DNA from: Bradyrhizobium sp. CB1717
Lineage (GTDB): Bacteria; Pseudomonadota; Alphaproteobacteria; Rhizobiales; Xanthobacteraceae
Length of the DNA: 64,000 nucleotides
Direction of reading: 5' to 3'
Assembly: GCF_029714325.1 (NCBI RefSeq)
Contig: NZ_CP121666.1
Coordinates: forward strand, 6,851,001 to 6,915,000
The notes below the pieces were generated by a model. The model saw only the letters and a program-made list of their open reading frames with translations, did not search any database and was not told the DNA's origin. The position numbers were made by a program, and so were the translations under genes. Position 1 is the stretch's first letter; every line of letters starts with the position of its first letter. Of the stretch, positions 52,069-60,091 are shown in pieces.

Positions 52069-52712
52069 ACGCCGGCCTTTTTCCGCCGCCGCGCATCCTT
52101 GATCGCAGCCGTCAACGCGGCCTTCGTCTCGTTGACGAAATCCTCGACCAGCTCCTCGCGCGTGGCGTGCGCGGCTTCGCCGGTGAAGAGCCCCTGCTCG
52201 GCCAACATCACTACACCATGCAGCGCCGCCCAGATCTTGAGGGCCTGCCGCTCGCGCAAATAGCCGACGGCAGGCACTTCCAGGGCCTCGATGACAAGCG
52301 CAAACGTCTCGCGCGTGGCTTCATGCAGCTCGCCGCCCTTGGCGGCGCAGGACACTGTGCGGGACGCAAACATCAGGCGATAGATGCCGTTGCGGCGCAA
52401 TCCGAAGTCGAGCATTGCCTGCGCCAGCAGCGACAGCTTCGACTGCTTTGACGGCTTCGCCATCGCCGCCCGAAAGGTTGCACTGAGCTGCCGGAATGCT
52501 TCTGTCGTCACCGCCGCAAGCAAGGCCTCGCGGTCGGCAAAATGCCTGTACGGCGCCGGCTGTGAGACGCCAAGCTGTTTCGCCAGCGCCTTGATGCTGA
52601 TCGCTTCCGCCCCACCCTGCTCCGCCTCGCGCAACGCGGCCTTGATCAGGGCGTCGCGGAGATCGCCATGGTGGTAGGTGTTCTCGGACTTGCGAGCGAG
52701 TTGTGAACGCAT
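52065..52712 (-). CDS. TetR family transcriptional regulator, 215 aa
   Basis: The N-terminal DNA-binding domain is ENTYHHGDLRDALIKAALRE, then AISIKALAKQLGVSQPAPYR and HFADREALLAAV (HTH about residues 36-60). The start MRSQLARKSENTYHHGDL at 52712 fits the family; a longer frame running to 53057 overlaps the ferredoxin and is not credible. A C-terminal ligand-binding part ends in basic KDARRRKKAGV. It is divergent from the ferredoxin/P450 operon with 155 bp between them, containing a promoter and a GCGGCAAATGCCGC palindrome. The likely role is repression of that operon. Confidence 0.9.
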   Translation of the reverse strand: MRSQLARKSENTYHHGDLRDALIKAALREAEQGGAEAISIKALAKQLGVSQPAPYRHFADREALLAAVTTEAFRQLSATFRAAMAKPSKQSKLSLLAQAMLDFGLRRNGIYRLMFASRTVSCAAKGGELHEATRETFALVIEALEVPAVGYLRERQALKIWAALHGVVMLAEQGLFTGEAAHATREELVEDFVNETKAALTAAIKDARRRKKAGV

Positions 52713-52739
52713 GTTGCGGCGAAGCCTATAAGTTTGCGC

Positions 52740-52769
52740 TTGACAGGGGAAGCCCGCCGCGAATGTAAT
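52740..52769 (+). promoter_or_regulatory. Candidate sigma70-type promoter of ferredoxin/P450 operon
   Basis: TTGACA (52740-52745) and TGTAAT (52764-52769) stand 18 bp apart, in the direction of the ferredoxin gene that begins 98 bp after the -10 element. This is inference from consensus similarity. Confidence 0.5.
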
Positions 52770-52788
52770 AGCATATAACTTAAAGCGA

Positions 52789-52802
52789 GCGGCAAATGCC
52801 GC
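52789..52802. promoter_or_regulatory. Short palindrome GCGGCA-AA-TGCCGC, possible TetR operator
   Basis: GCGGCA and TGCCGC are exact inverted copies separated by AA, 19 bp downstream of the candidate -10 element and 65 bp before the ferredoxin start. The position would let a bound repressor block transcription. No direct evidence links it to the TetR protein. Confidence 0.35.
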
Positions 52803-52867
52803 CGATAGAATTGACATGAGGAAACGCGGGCCGCCCTTCGTGCTCGCGAACGACCGAGGAAGCCGCC

Positions 52868-53077
52868 ATGACAGAGCGACTGAGGGTTCACGTCGATCCC
52901 GACAAATGCCAGGGCCACGCCCGCTGCAAGGCGCTGGCGCCGGAGCTGTTCGAGCTCGACGAATACGGCAACGCGCATGAAGCCGGCGATGGTACCGTCC
53001 CGCCGGGACTCGAAGACAAGGCGTGGCTTGCCAAATCCAACTGCCCGGAAATCGCAATCGATGTGATCGAGGAGTAG
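52868..53077 (+). CDS. Ferredoxin (P450-associated, CxxHxxC type), 69 aa
   Basis: A small acidic iron-sulfur protein. The cluster ligands are C14 and C20 in CQGHARC and C59 in SNCPEIAID, so the pattern is C-x2-H17-x2-C...C-P. This is the form found in ferredoxins that partner bacterial cytochromes P450, where the second cluster position is not cysteine; a [3Fe-4S] cluster is usual. GGAAGCC precedes the ATG. It starts 66 bp before the P450 gene, which is the usual arrangement. No ferredoxin reductase gene is in the window, so reduction depends on a gene elsewhere. Confidence 0.93.
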   Translation: MTERLRVHVDPDKCQGHARCKALAPELFELDEYGNAHEAGDGTVPPGLEDKAWLAKSNCPEIAIDVIEE

Positions 53078-53143
53078 CGCGCGCGTCCCGTGCGCCCGCG
53101 TGCGCGTGTTTCCAGCGACCACCAGCCCGAGGATCCCCCCGAC

Positions 53144-54364
53144 ATGTCCGACGTCAGCCAGCCCGTCGCCCATCCTCCCGTCACCAACTGGGTCAACGAT
53201 TTCGACCACACCGACCCGCAATGGACGGACGATCCGTTCCCGATCTGGGATGAGCTGCGCGCCGCAAGCCCGGTCGTGCACACCGAACGCTTCCTCGGCT
53301 GTTACATGCCGACGACTTACGAGGCGGTGCGCGAGATCGCCAACGACACCGAGCATTTCTCCTCGCGCCGGATCATTGTCCGCGACGTGCGGCCGGAAAT
53401 TTCCAGGAACGCCGCCCCTCCGATCACGTCCGATCCGCCCGTGCACAAGCCGGCCAAGCAGTTGCTGCTGCCGCCGTTCACGCCGGATGCGATGAAGAAG
53501 CTCGAGCCGCGGGTTCGCGCGATCTGTAACGAGCTGATCGACGGCTTCGTCGCCGACGGCAAGGTTGATGCTGCCGCGCGCTACAGCAAGTACATCCCGG
53601 TTCGGGCCATCGCGCATATGCTCGGCATTCCCGAGAGCGACAGCGACCTTTTCGTCGACTGGATCCACATGATCCTCGAGCTCGGCATCAAGGACGAAAA
53701 TATGTTGCTCCAGGCCGTGCACGAGATGAGCGACTATTTCAGGACGCATATCGAGGAGCGCAGATCGAGGCCGACCGACGATCTCATCTCCTATCTGATG
53801 AACGCCAAGGACAAGGAGGGCAACCCGCTCGAGGATTCGCACGTGCTGGGCTCGCTGCGCCTGCTTTTGATCGCCGGCATCGACACCACCTGGAGCGCGA
53901 TCGGCTCCTCGCTGTGGCATCTCGCCCGGACACCGGCCGACCGCGAGCGATTGATCGCAGAGCCCGCCCTGATCCCGACCGCCGTGGAGGAGCTACTGCG
54001 CGCCTATTCGCCGGTGACCATGGCCCGCGAGGTGGTCAAGGAAACCACGATCTCGGGCTGCCCGGTCAAGGCGGGCAACATGGTGCTGCTGTCCTTCCCG
54101 GCCGCCAACCGCGACCCAAAGATGTTTCCCGATGCTGACAAAGTCGTGATCGACCGCCGGGAGAACCGCCACGCCGCCTTCGGCCTCGGCATCCATCGCT
54201 GCGTCGGTTCCAACCTTGCGCGCATGGAGATGCAGGTCGCAATTGAGGAATGGTTGAAGCGAATCCCGGACTTCCGGCTCGACCCGGCGGGCACCGTGAC
54301 CTGGTCGCAAGGGACCGTGCGCGGCCCCCGCCAGTTGCCATTTCTGCTTGGAAAGGCCATGTAG
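53144..54364 (+). CDS. Cytochrome P450, 406 aa
   Basis: A soluble bacterial class I P450. The I-helix oxygen-binding motif AGIDTTWSAIG starts at A244 with T248 and T249; the ExxR is E283 to R286 (EELLR); the haem loop FGLGIHRCVGSNLAR contains the axial ligand C353. The N-terminus lacks a membrane anchor. I start at MSDVSQPVAH (53144), with CGAGGATCC upstream; extra N-terminal residues would cover the intergenic part. The ITSDPPVHKPAKQLLLPPF stretch is a normal C-helix region. It should hydroxylate an organic substrate imported or processed by its neighbours. Substrate unknown. Confidence 0.94.
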   Translation: MSDVSQPVAHPPVTNWVNDFDHTDPQWTDDPFPIWDELRAASPVVHTERFLGCYMPTTYEAVREIANDTEHFSSRRIIVRDVRPEISRNAAPPITSDPPVHKPAKQLLLPPFTPDAMKKLEPRVRAICNELIDGFVADGKVDAAARYSKYIPVRAIAHMLGIPESDSDLFVDWIHMILELGIKDENMLLQAVHEMSDYFRTHIEERRSRPTDDLISYLMNAKDKEGNPLEDSHVLGSLRLLLIAGIDTTWSAIGSSLWHLARTPADRERLIAEPALIPTAVEELLRAYSPVTMAREVVKETTISGCPVKAGNMVLLSFPAANRDPKMFPDADKVVIDRRENRHAAFGLGIHRCVGSNLARMEMQVAIEEWLKRIPDFRLDPAGTVTWSQGTVRGPRQLPFLLGKAM

Positions 54365-54397
54365 CCTCGAGACGGCAAATGTCCTGGGAGGCCGGCG

Positions 54398-55720
54398 ATG
54401 ACAGACCAAGCAATCAAGCCGGCCTCCGAGCACTTCGACATTGCCGACGCTGAACGCCGCATCAAGGCGATCTTCATCGGCTCGATCGGCAATCTCGTCG
54501 AATGGTATGACTTCTACGCCTACACCGCGTTCGCGCTTTATTTCGCCCCCGCCTTCTTTCCCGGCAACGATCCCGTCGTCCAGCAACTGAACGTCGCCGT
54601 CGTGTTCGCGGCGACTTTCCTGATGCGCCCCCTGGGTGGCTGGTTCTTCGGCTATCTCGCCGATCATTTCGGGCGCCGGATCTCGCTGACGCTCTCCGTC
54701 GTCTTCATGTGCTTCGGCTCGCTGATCATCGCGGTGACGCCGACCTATGCCTCGATCGGTCTTGCCGCCCCGGCCATCCTGGCGGTCGCGCGCGTGATCG
54801 AGGGCTTAAGTCTTGGCGGCGAATACGGCGCCAGCGCCACCTACTTGAGTGAAGTTGCCGATCCCAGGCATCGCGGCTTCTATTCCAGCTTCCAGTACGT
54901 CACGCTGATCGGCGGCCAGCTCACCGCGATCATTGTGCTGCTGCTCCTGCAGAAGGTCTTCCTGACGCCGGAAGAGCTGAAGGCCTGGGGCTGGCGCATC
55001 CCCTTCGCGATCGGCGCGGCGCTCGCGATCTTTGCGGCAGTCATGCGGCGCGGCTTGCACGAGACCGAGGCCTTTGAGGAAGCCAAGAAGGTGGTGAAGC
55101 CGACCGGCTCGATCACCAATCTGCTGCGCTATCCGCGCGAGCTGCTTCTGGTGGTCGGCCTCACCGCCGGCGGCACCGCGGCGTTCTACACCTTCACCAC
55201 CTACATGCAGACCTTCGTCAAGCTCTCGGTCGGGCTGACCGAGGATCAAACCACCTTCGTGATCTTCGGCACGCTGATCTTCGCCACCATCCTGCAACCG
55301 ATCTACGGCGCCATCTCCGATAGGATCGGCCGCAAGCCGCTGCTGATCTTTTTCGGTGTCGCCGGCACCCTCGCGACCGTTCCGCTGCTGATGACTCTGA
55401 AGGAGACCAAGTCGCCCTTCATGGCCTTCATCCTGATCTGCTGCGCCTGGCTGTTCGTCGCCGGCTACACCTCGATCAACGCCGTGGTGAAGGCCGAGCT
55501 ATTCCCGACCAATGTCCGCGCGCTCGGCGTCGGCCTGCCCTACGCCATCACGGTCTCGATCTTCGGCGGCACCGCGCCGGCGATCGCGCTCTACTTCAAG
55601 AGCATCGGGCATGAGGACTGGTTCTACTACTATCTCGCCGGCATCATCTGCCTGTCGCTGATCATCTATTCCACCATGCGCGATACCAAGCACGCTTCCG
55701 CAATGCACCGCCACGAGTAA
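54398..55720 (+). CDS. MFS transporter of the metabolite:H+ symporter (MHS) type, 440 aa
   Basis: A 12-TM inner-membrane symporter. IGSIGNLVEWYDFYAYTAFA and LMRPLGGWFFGYLADHFGRR (the A-like motif) near the N-terminus and GEYGASATYLSEVADPRHRG in the middle are typical of the alpha-ketoglutarate/shikimate permease group. PIYGAISDRIGRKPLLIFFG is the second-half repeat motif. It lies 33 bp after the P450 and 3 bp before the molybdoenzyme, so it is part of the same operon. It may import the P450 substrate or export a product; the substrate class is an organic acid by analogy. Confidence 0.9.
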   Translation: MTDQAIKPASEHFDIADAERRIKAIFIGSIGNLVEWYDFYAYTAFALYFAPAFFPGNDPVVQQLNVAVVFAATFLMRPLGGWFFGYLADHFGRRISLTLSVVFMCFGSLIIAVTPTYASIGLAAPAILAVARVIEGLSLGGEYGASATYLSEVADPRHRGFYSSFQYVTLIGGQLTAIIVLLLLQKVFLTPEELKAWGWRIPFAIGAALAIFAAVMRRGLHETEAFEEAKKVVKPTGSITNLLRYPRELLLVVGLTAGGTAAFYTFTTYMQTFVKLSVGLTEDQTTFVIFGTLIFATILQPIYGAISDRIGRKPLLIFFGVAGTLATVPLLMTLKETKSPFMAFILICCAWLFVAGYTSINAVVKAELFPTNVRALGVGLPYAITVSIFGGTAPAIALYFKSIGHEDWFYYYLAGIICLSLIIYSTMRDTKHASAMHRHE

Positions 55721-55723
55721 CCC

Positions 55724-56386
55724 ATGGCCGACGACAACGAGCCGCCCGACAGCAAGCTGACGCGCACCAAGGAGAAATGGGCGCGCGAGGGCCGTTTCCT
55801 CACCGGCAAGGTCACGCGGCCGGAAGACCAGCGCCTGCCGCCCGGCCAGCACCTGACCAAGGACTGGCCGGTGCTCGATCTCGGGGTCATGCCGCCGGTG
55901 TCGCGCGAGCGCTGGCGGCTCGACGTCTACGGCGCGGTCGAAAATCCCGTCTTCTGGACTTATCCCGAGTTCACCGCGCAGAAGCAGGTCCAGTTCACCT
56001 CCGACATCCACTGCGTGACGACCTGGTCGCGCTACGACAACCTTTGGGAAGGCCTCGCCACGCGCGAGCTGCTCGCCGTCTGCCGTCCGCGCGAGGATGC
56101 CCGCTTCGTCGTGCTACACTCCTACGACGGCTACACCACCAACCTCGCGCTGGAGGACTTCGCCGCCGAGGATGCGCTGCTCGCCCATAGCTGGTCCGGC
56201 CAGCCGCTGACGGAGGAGCATGGCGGCCCGGTGCGGCTGGTGGTGCCGCATCTCTATTTCTGGAAGAGCGCGAAATGGCTCCAGGCCATCGAATTTGTGA
56301 CCGAGGACGCGCCGGGCTTCTGGGAAGTCCGCGGCTATCATAACCGCGGCGATCCCTGGGCCGAGCAGCGCTATTCAGGCGATTAG
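55724..56386 (+). CDS. Sulfite-oxidase-like molybdopterin oxidoreductase, 220 aa
   Basis: A short member of the sulfite oxidase/MsrP molybdopterin-binding fold. C97 in FTSDIHCVTTWSRYDNLWEG is the molybdenum ligand, and GGPVRLVVPHLYFWKSAKWL is the conserved cofactor loop. No Tat signal, unlike periplasmic MsrP, so it is cytoplasmic. It lacks the heme and dimerisation domains of sulfite oxidases. The redox partner and substrate are not known. It starts 3 bp after the MHS transporter stop and is followed 25 bp later by the hydrolase-OsmC gene. Confidence 0.9.
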   Translation: MADDNEPPDSKLTRTKEKWAREGRFLTGKVTRPEDQRLPPGQHLTKDWPVLDLGVMPPVSRERWRLDVYGAVENPVFWTYPEFTAQKQVQFTSDIHCVTTWSRYDNLWEGLATRELLAVCRPREDARFVVLHSYDGYTTNLALEDFAAEDALLAHSWSGQPLTEEHGGPVRLVVPHLYFWKSAKWLQAIEFVTEDAPGFWEVRGYHNRGDPWAEQRYSGD

Positions 56387-56411
56387 GTTCGAACAACAAC
56401 GGGGGAAGCCC

Positions 56412-57635
56412 ATGCCTACGGAACGCTTTCAGTTCACCAGCGAAGGCGGCCATCAGCTTGCTGCCGCGCTTGAGCTGCCCGACGGCGAGCCCGCCGCCTA
56501 CGCGCTGTTCGCGCACTGCTTCACTTGCGGCAAGGACACGCTGGCGGCCAAGCGCATCTCGGTCGCCCTCGCGGCCAAGGGCATCGCCGTGCTGCGTTTC
56601 GATTTCACCGGGCTCGGCTCCAGCGAGGGTGATTTCGCCAATTCGACCTTTTCCTCCAACGTCGCCGATCTCGTGCGTGCCGCCGATCACCTGCGCAGCG
56701 TCCGCAAGGCACCGTCGCTCCTGATCGGTCACAGCCTCGGTGGCGCCGCTATCCTTGCCGCTGCCGGAAAGATTCCCGAGGCAAGAGCGGTCGTCACCAT
56801 CGCGGCGCCCTCCGATCCCGCCCACGTCACCGGCTTGTTCAAAGAGCACATCGACAACATTCGCACGCAGGGCGAGGTCGAAGTCTCGCTCGCCGGACGT
56901 CCGTTCCGGATCAAGCGCGAATTCCTCGACGACATCGTCGAGCACGAGCTGATGAAGGATGTCACGGGCCTGCACAAGGCGCTGCTGGTGATGCATTCGC
57001 CCGTTGACGACACCGTCGGCATCGACAACGCGACGAAGATTTTCGTTGCGGCCAAGCACCCCAAGAGCTTCGTCTCGCTCGACCACGCCGATCATCTCCT
57101 GACCAGGCCAGCCGACGCGCTCTATGCGGCTGACGTGATCGTGGCCTGGGCGAGCCGCTACATCGACACCGCAAAACCCGCAAAAGCGATGGATCTCCCC
57201 GAGGAACCGCGGAAGGTCGTGGTGCAGGAGACCCGCAAGAGCAAGTTCAACCAGCTTATCACCGTTGGCCCGCATCATCTGGTGGCGGACGAGCCGAAGG
57301 CGGCCGGCGGCGAGGATGCCGGCCCCGGCCCCTATGACTTCCTGCTTGCAGGCCTCGGGGCCTGCACCTCCATGACCATGCGCCTCTATGCCGATCGCAA
57401 GTCGCTGCCGCTCGACCGCGTCACGGTCACGCTGAAACACTCGAAGATCTACGCCAGGGATTGCGCGGAGTGCGAGACCCGTGAGGGCATGCTCGACCAG
57501 ATCGAGCGCGACATCGCGATCGACGGCGCGCTCGATGCCGAGCAGCGCAAGAAGCTGATGGAGATCGCCGACAAGTGCCCGGTGCATCGCACGCTGACGT
57601 CGGAGATCCGCATCGTGACGAAGGCCGTGGAGTGA
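56412..57635 (+). CDS. Fused alpha/beta hydrolase - OsmC protein, 407 aa
   Basis: Residues 1 to about 255 form an alpha/beta hydrolase: nucleophile elbow GHSLGG (106-111, S108), acidic residue D199 or D200 in HSPVDDTVG, and a histidine in SLDHADHLL (H225/H228). Residues about 265-407 are an OsmC/Ohr-like domain, with its redox cysteines C318 (GLGACTSMTMRLY) and C389 (DKCPVHRTL). Such fusions occur in proteobacteria and actinobacteria; the OsmC half reduces peroxides or handles thiol-reactive lipid products. It ends the TetR-controlled operon and is convergent with the MocR gene, 10 bp between stops. Confidence 0.92.
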   Translation: MPTERFQFTSEGGHQLAAALELPDGEPAAYALFAHCFTCGKDTLAAKRISVALAAKGIAVLRFDFTGLGSSEGDFANSTFSSNVADLVRAADHLRSVRKAPSLLIGHSLGGAAILAAAGKIPEARAVVTIAAPSDPAHVTGLFKEHIDNIRTQGEVEVSLAGRPFRIKREFLDDIVEHELMKDVTGLHKALLVMHSPVDDTVGIDNATKIFVAAKHPKSFVSLDHADHLLTRPADALYAADVIVAWASRYIDTAKPAKAMDLPEEPRKVVVQETRKSKFNQLITVGPHHLVADEPKAAGGEDAGPGPYDFLLAGLGACTSMTMRLYADRKSLPLDRVTVTLKHSKIYARDCAECETREGMLDQIERDIAIDGALDAEQRKKLMEIADKCPVHRTLTSEIRIVTKAVE

Positions 57636-57644
57636 AGCGGCGCG

Positions 57645-59093
57645 CTAGAAGCACGACGCCATCGTCCGCACCGCCGCGCTGATCTCGTTCTCGCGCCACG
57701 CCGCAAAGCCGAGCAGCAGGCCGTGATCGCGCGGCTTGCCGAGCGCCAGGCTGGATATGGCTCGCGTGACAACGCCCGCCTCGACCAGCCGTTTGACTGC
57801 TGCCTGATCGGCACGACCGCGTTTGAGACGCGCCACGAGCTGGATGCCGCCCGAGGGCACCTCGACCGTGAGCACATCGCCGAGATGGCGCTCCAGCCCC
57901 GCGACGAGATGATCGCGGCGCGCGTGATAGAGCCGGCGCATCCGGCGCAGATGCGCGAGGAAATGCCCGTCGGCGATGAACTCGGCCAACGCCTCCTGGA
58001 TGTGGCTGGACGCGATCAGCCCGATATGTCGCTGCGCGATCTCCAGCGTACTGACCAGTGCCGGCGGCACGACGAGATAGCCGAGCCGGATGTCCGATGT
58101 CATCGCCTTCGAGAAGGTGCCGACATAGAACACGCGGCCGTGTGCATCGAGGCCCTGCAACGCCGGCACCGGCCGGCTGTCGTAATGGAATTCGCCGTCG
58201 TAGTCGTCCTCCACGATCCAGGTCCTGCCGGGCCTGCTTGCCCTGAGAAACTCGGTGCGACGGGCCAGCGACATCAGGCGCCCGGTCGGATGCTGGTGCG
58301 ACGGCGTCATGAAGATCAGTGTTGGCGCTGCGTGCTCCGGCATCCGCTGCATGCCCTGCTCGTCCAGCCTGATGCCGGTCACGCGCGCGCCAGACGCACG
58401 GAAGGCCGCCGCGGCACCGGGATAGCCGGGATCCTCGACCCAGACCTCATCGCCGGGCGTGATGACGACAGCCGCGATCAACATGAGCGCCGCCTGCGCG
58501 CTCGGCAGGATCAGGATCTGGCCAGCCGTGGCGCGAACGCCTCGGTTGGTCGCGAGGTAATGCGCCAGCGCCTCGCGCAGGCGCGGCCGGTTCACCGGTC
58601 CGAGCTCGCGCCTGGCTGCTCCTATGGCACTGCGGCGCAGGCAGCGTCCCCAGATGTCGTTCGGAAACTCCCTTGCATCGCCATGCCCCGGACGCAACGG
58701 CTTTAACGGCGCCAGATAAGACATCGGCCAGTCCGTCTGCCCGAGCTTTGAGGCCCAGGGCGAGAGCCGCGGCTTACCGGAGCGCGGACGCAATGCAGAT
58801 GCCCCTGCTGCATCGATCCGCTCGGCGCCGTCGACGGTCACGACCGGGCGCCGCCCGTGCGACGCTGCCAAATACCCCTCCGCGGCGAGCTGCTCGAACG
58901 CGTAGGTGACGGTGTTGCGGGACACGCCGAGATCGCTCGCGAGCCGGCGGCTCGACGGCAGCGCACGGCCCCTGCCGAGGCGACCGCTCGCAATCAGGCT
59001 TCGGAGCTGCCCCGTCAGCTGCCTCGCCAATCCCTCCTCGTCGGCCCGCCTCAGGTCGATCAGGCCCGCGATCATGCCTTCGGCAACTGGCAC
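57645..59093 (-). CDS. MocR/GntR family PLP-dependent regulator, 482 aa, GTG start
   Basis: An N-terminal GntR winged helix (LARQLTGQLRSLIASGRLGR then LPSSRRLASDLGVSRNTVTY) joins a fold-type I aminotransferase domain. PLP motifs are VEDPGYPGAAAAFRASGARV, EDDYDGEFHYDSRPVPALQG and the Schiff-base FSKAMTSDIRLGYLV. I choose the GTG at 59093 because GGAGAA lies 7 nt upstream with good spacing. The ATG at 59165 would leave 11 bp to the divergent DMT gene and would translate the operator repeats. MocR regulators usually act on the divergent neighbour, here the DMT exporter. Confidence 0.85.
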   Translation of the reverse strand: MPVAEGMIAGLIDLRRADEEGLARQLTGQLRSLIASGRLGRGRALPSSRRLASDLGVSRNTVTYAFEQLAAEGYLAASHGRRPVVTVDGAERIDAAGASALRPRSGKPRLSPWASKLGQTDWPMSYLAPLKPLRPGHGDAREFPNDIWGRCLRRSAIGAARRELGPVNRPRLREALAHYLATNRGVRATAGQILILPSAQAALMLIAAVVITPGDEVWVEDPGYPGAAAAFRASGARVTGIRLDEQGMQRMPEHAAPTLIFMTPSHQHPTGRLMSLARRTEFLRASRPGRTWIVEDDYDGEFHYDSRPVPALQGLDAHGRVFYVGTFSKAMTSDIRLGYLVVPPALVSTLEIAQRHIGLIASSHIQEALAEFIADGHFLAHLRRMRRLYHARRDHLVAGLERHLGDVLTVEVPSGGIQLVARLKRGRADQAAVKRLVEAGVVTRAISSLALGKPRDHGLLLGFAAWRENEISAAVRTMASCF

Positions 59094-59128
59094 CTTATTC
59101 TTCTCCAATCTGGCACTTTTTCTGGCGC
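59087..59128. promoter_or_regulatory. Phased CTGGCAC direct repeats, likely MocR operator
   Basis: CTGGCAC at 59087-59093 and 59110-59116, then CTGGCGC at 59122-59128, are direct repeats with starts 23 and 12 bp apart, near two and one helical turns. MocR proteins bind direct repeats. The block covers the regulator's GTG start and the promoter shared with the DMT gene at 59177. Confidence 0.7.
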
Positions 59129-59176
59129 CAGCCGGGATGCTATCCGCCGCACTGGACTGCTTCAAGGGCCACCGAG

Positions 59177-60091
59177 ATGAATTCCCTGTCCCCTCGCGCC
59201 GCCATCGGCCTGTTCCTCATCGTCGTGCTGGCCTGGGGCGTGAACTGGTCGGTGACGAAGCAGCTCGTCCAGTTCCTTCCACCGTTGTGGACTTCAGCGA
59301 TCCGGAGCTGGATCGCGTTGGCCGGATTGTTCGTGATCCTCGGACTGAGCAACAATCTGATGATTCCGGAGCGGCGCGACATTCCCGTGGTCCTGAGCGT
59401 GGCGCTGCTGCACATGACGATATTTTCGGTCCTGGTCGCGGCCGGGGTGCGCTTCCTGCCTGCGAGCAAGGCCATCGTGCTCGGCTACACCACGCCGCTC
59501 TGGGTCGCAATCGCCGCGCCCCTGCTGGGGAAGGATACGCTGACCGCGCCAAGGCTCGCCGGCGCCCTGCTCGGGCTGATCGGCCTTGCCGTGATCCTGA
59601 ACCCCGCGTCCATCGACTGGACCAATGCGAACGTCGTGCTCGGCGCCGGCATGGTCATCCTGGCCGCGATCTCCTGGGCCGCCAACATCATCTATATCCG
59701 CGCGCATCGGTGGATCGCCTCGCCGCTCCAGTTGCTGATCTGGCAGGTGCTCGTGGCGACGATCGTGCTGACAGCGTCGGCGGTGGTCACGGACGGCCTG
59801 CCGCATGCGGAATGGTCGTGGAGGCTCGTGCTGCTGTTCCTGTATTCCGGTCTGATCGGGACCGCGCTGGCCTATTGGGCGATGTCGATGGTCAACAAGA
59901 GCATCTCGGCCCTGACCACGGCGCTGGGCACCACGGGAACGCCGCTCGTCGGCATCGCCAGCGCCGCGATCCTGCTCGGCGAGCCCATCGATATGAGTCT
60001 CGCTGTTGCGGCCGGACTGATCGTCACCGGCATCGGCCTTGCAACGCTGGGCGACCGGATACTGCGAAGTCAGGCCACAGCGAGCGGCTGA
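59177..60091 (+). CDS. DMT family transporter (EamA), 304 aa
   Basis: Two EamA repeats, each about five TM helices. The first starts AAIGLFLIVVLAWGVNWSVT with the family W and the second ANVVLGAGMVILAAISWAAN. LLFLYSGLIGTALAYWAMSM and TTALGTTGTPLVGIASAAIL close it. It probably exports an amino acid or other small metabolite. The start at 59177 follows AAGGGCCACCGAG. It is divergent from the MocR gene with direct repeats between them; its 3' end overlaps the convergent YeeE/YedE gene by 22 bp. Confidence 0.93.
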   Translation: MNSLSPRAAIGLFLIVVLAWGVNWSVTKQLVQFLPPLWTSAIRSWIALAGLFVILGLSNNLMIPERRDIPVVLSVALLHMTIFSVLVAAGVRFLPASKAIVLGYTTPLWVAIAAPLLGKDTLTAPRLAGALLGLIGLAVILNPASIDWTNANVVLGAGMVILAAISWAANIIYIRAHRWIASPLQLLIWQVLVATIVLTASAVVTDGLPHAEWSWRLVLLFLYSGLIGTALAYWAMSMVNKSISALTTALGTTGTPLVGIASAAILLGEPIDMSLAVAAGLIVTGIGLATLGDRILRSQATASG

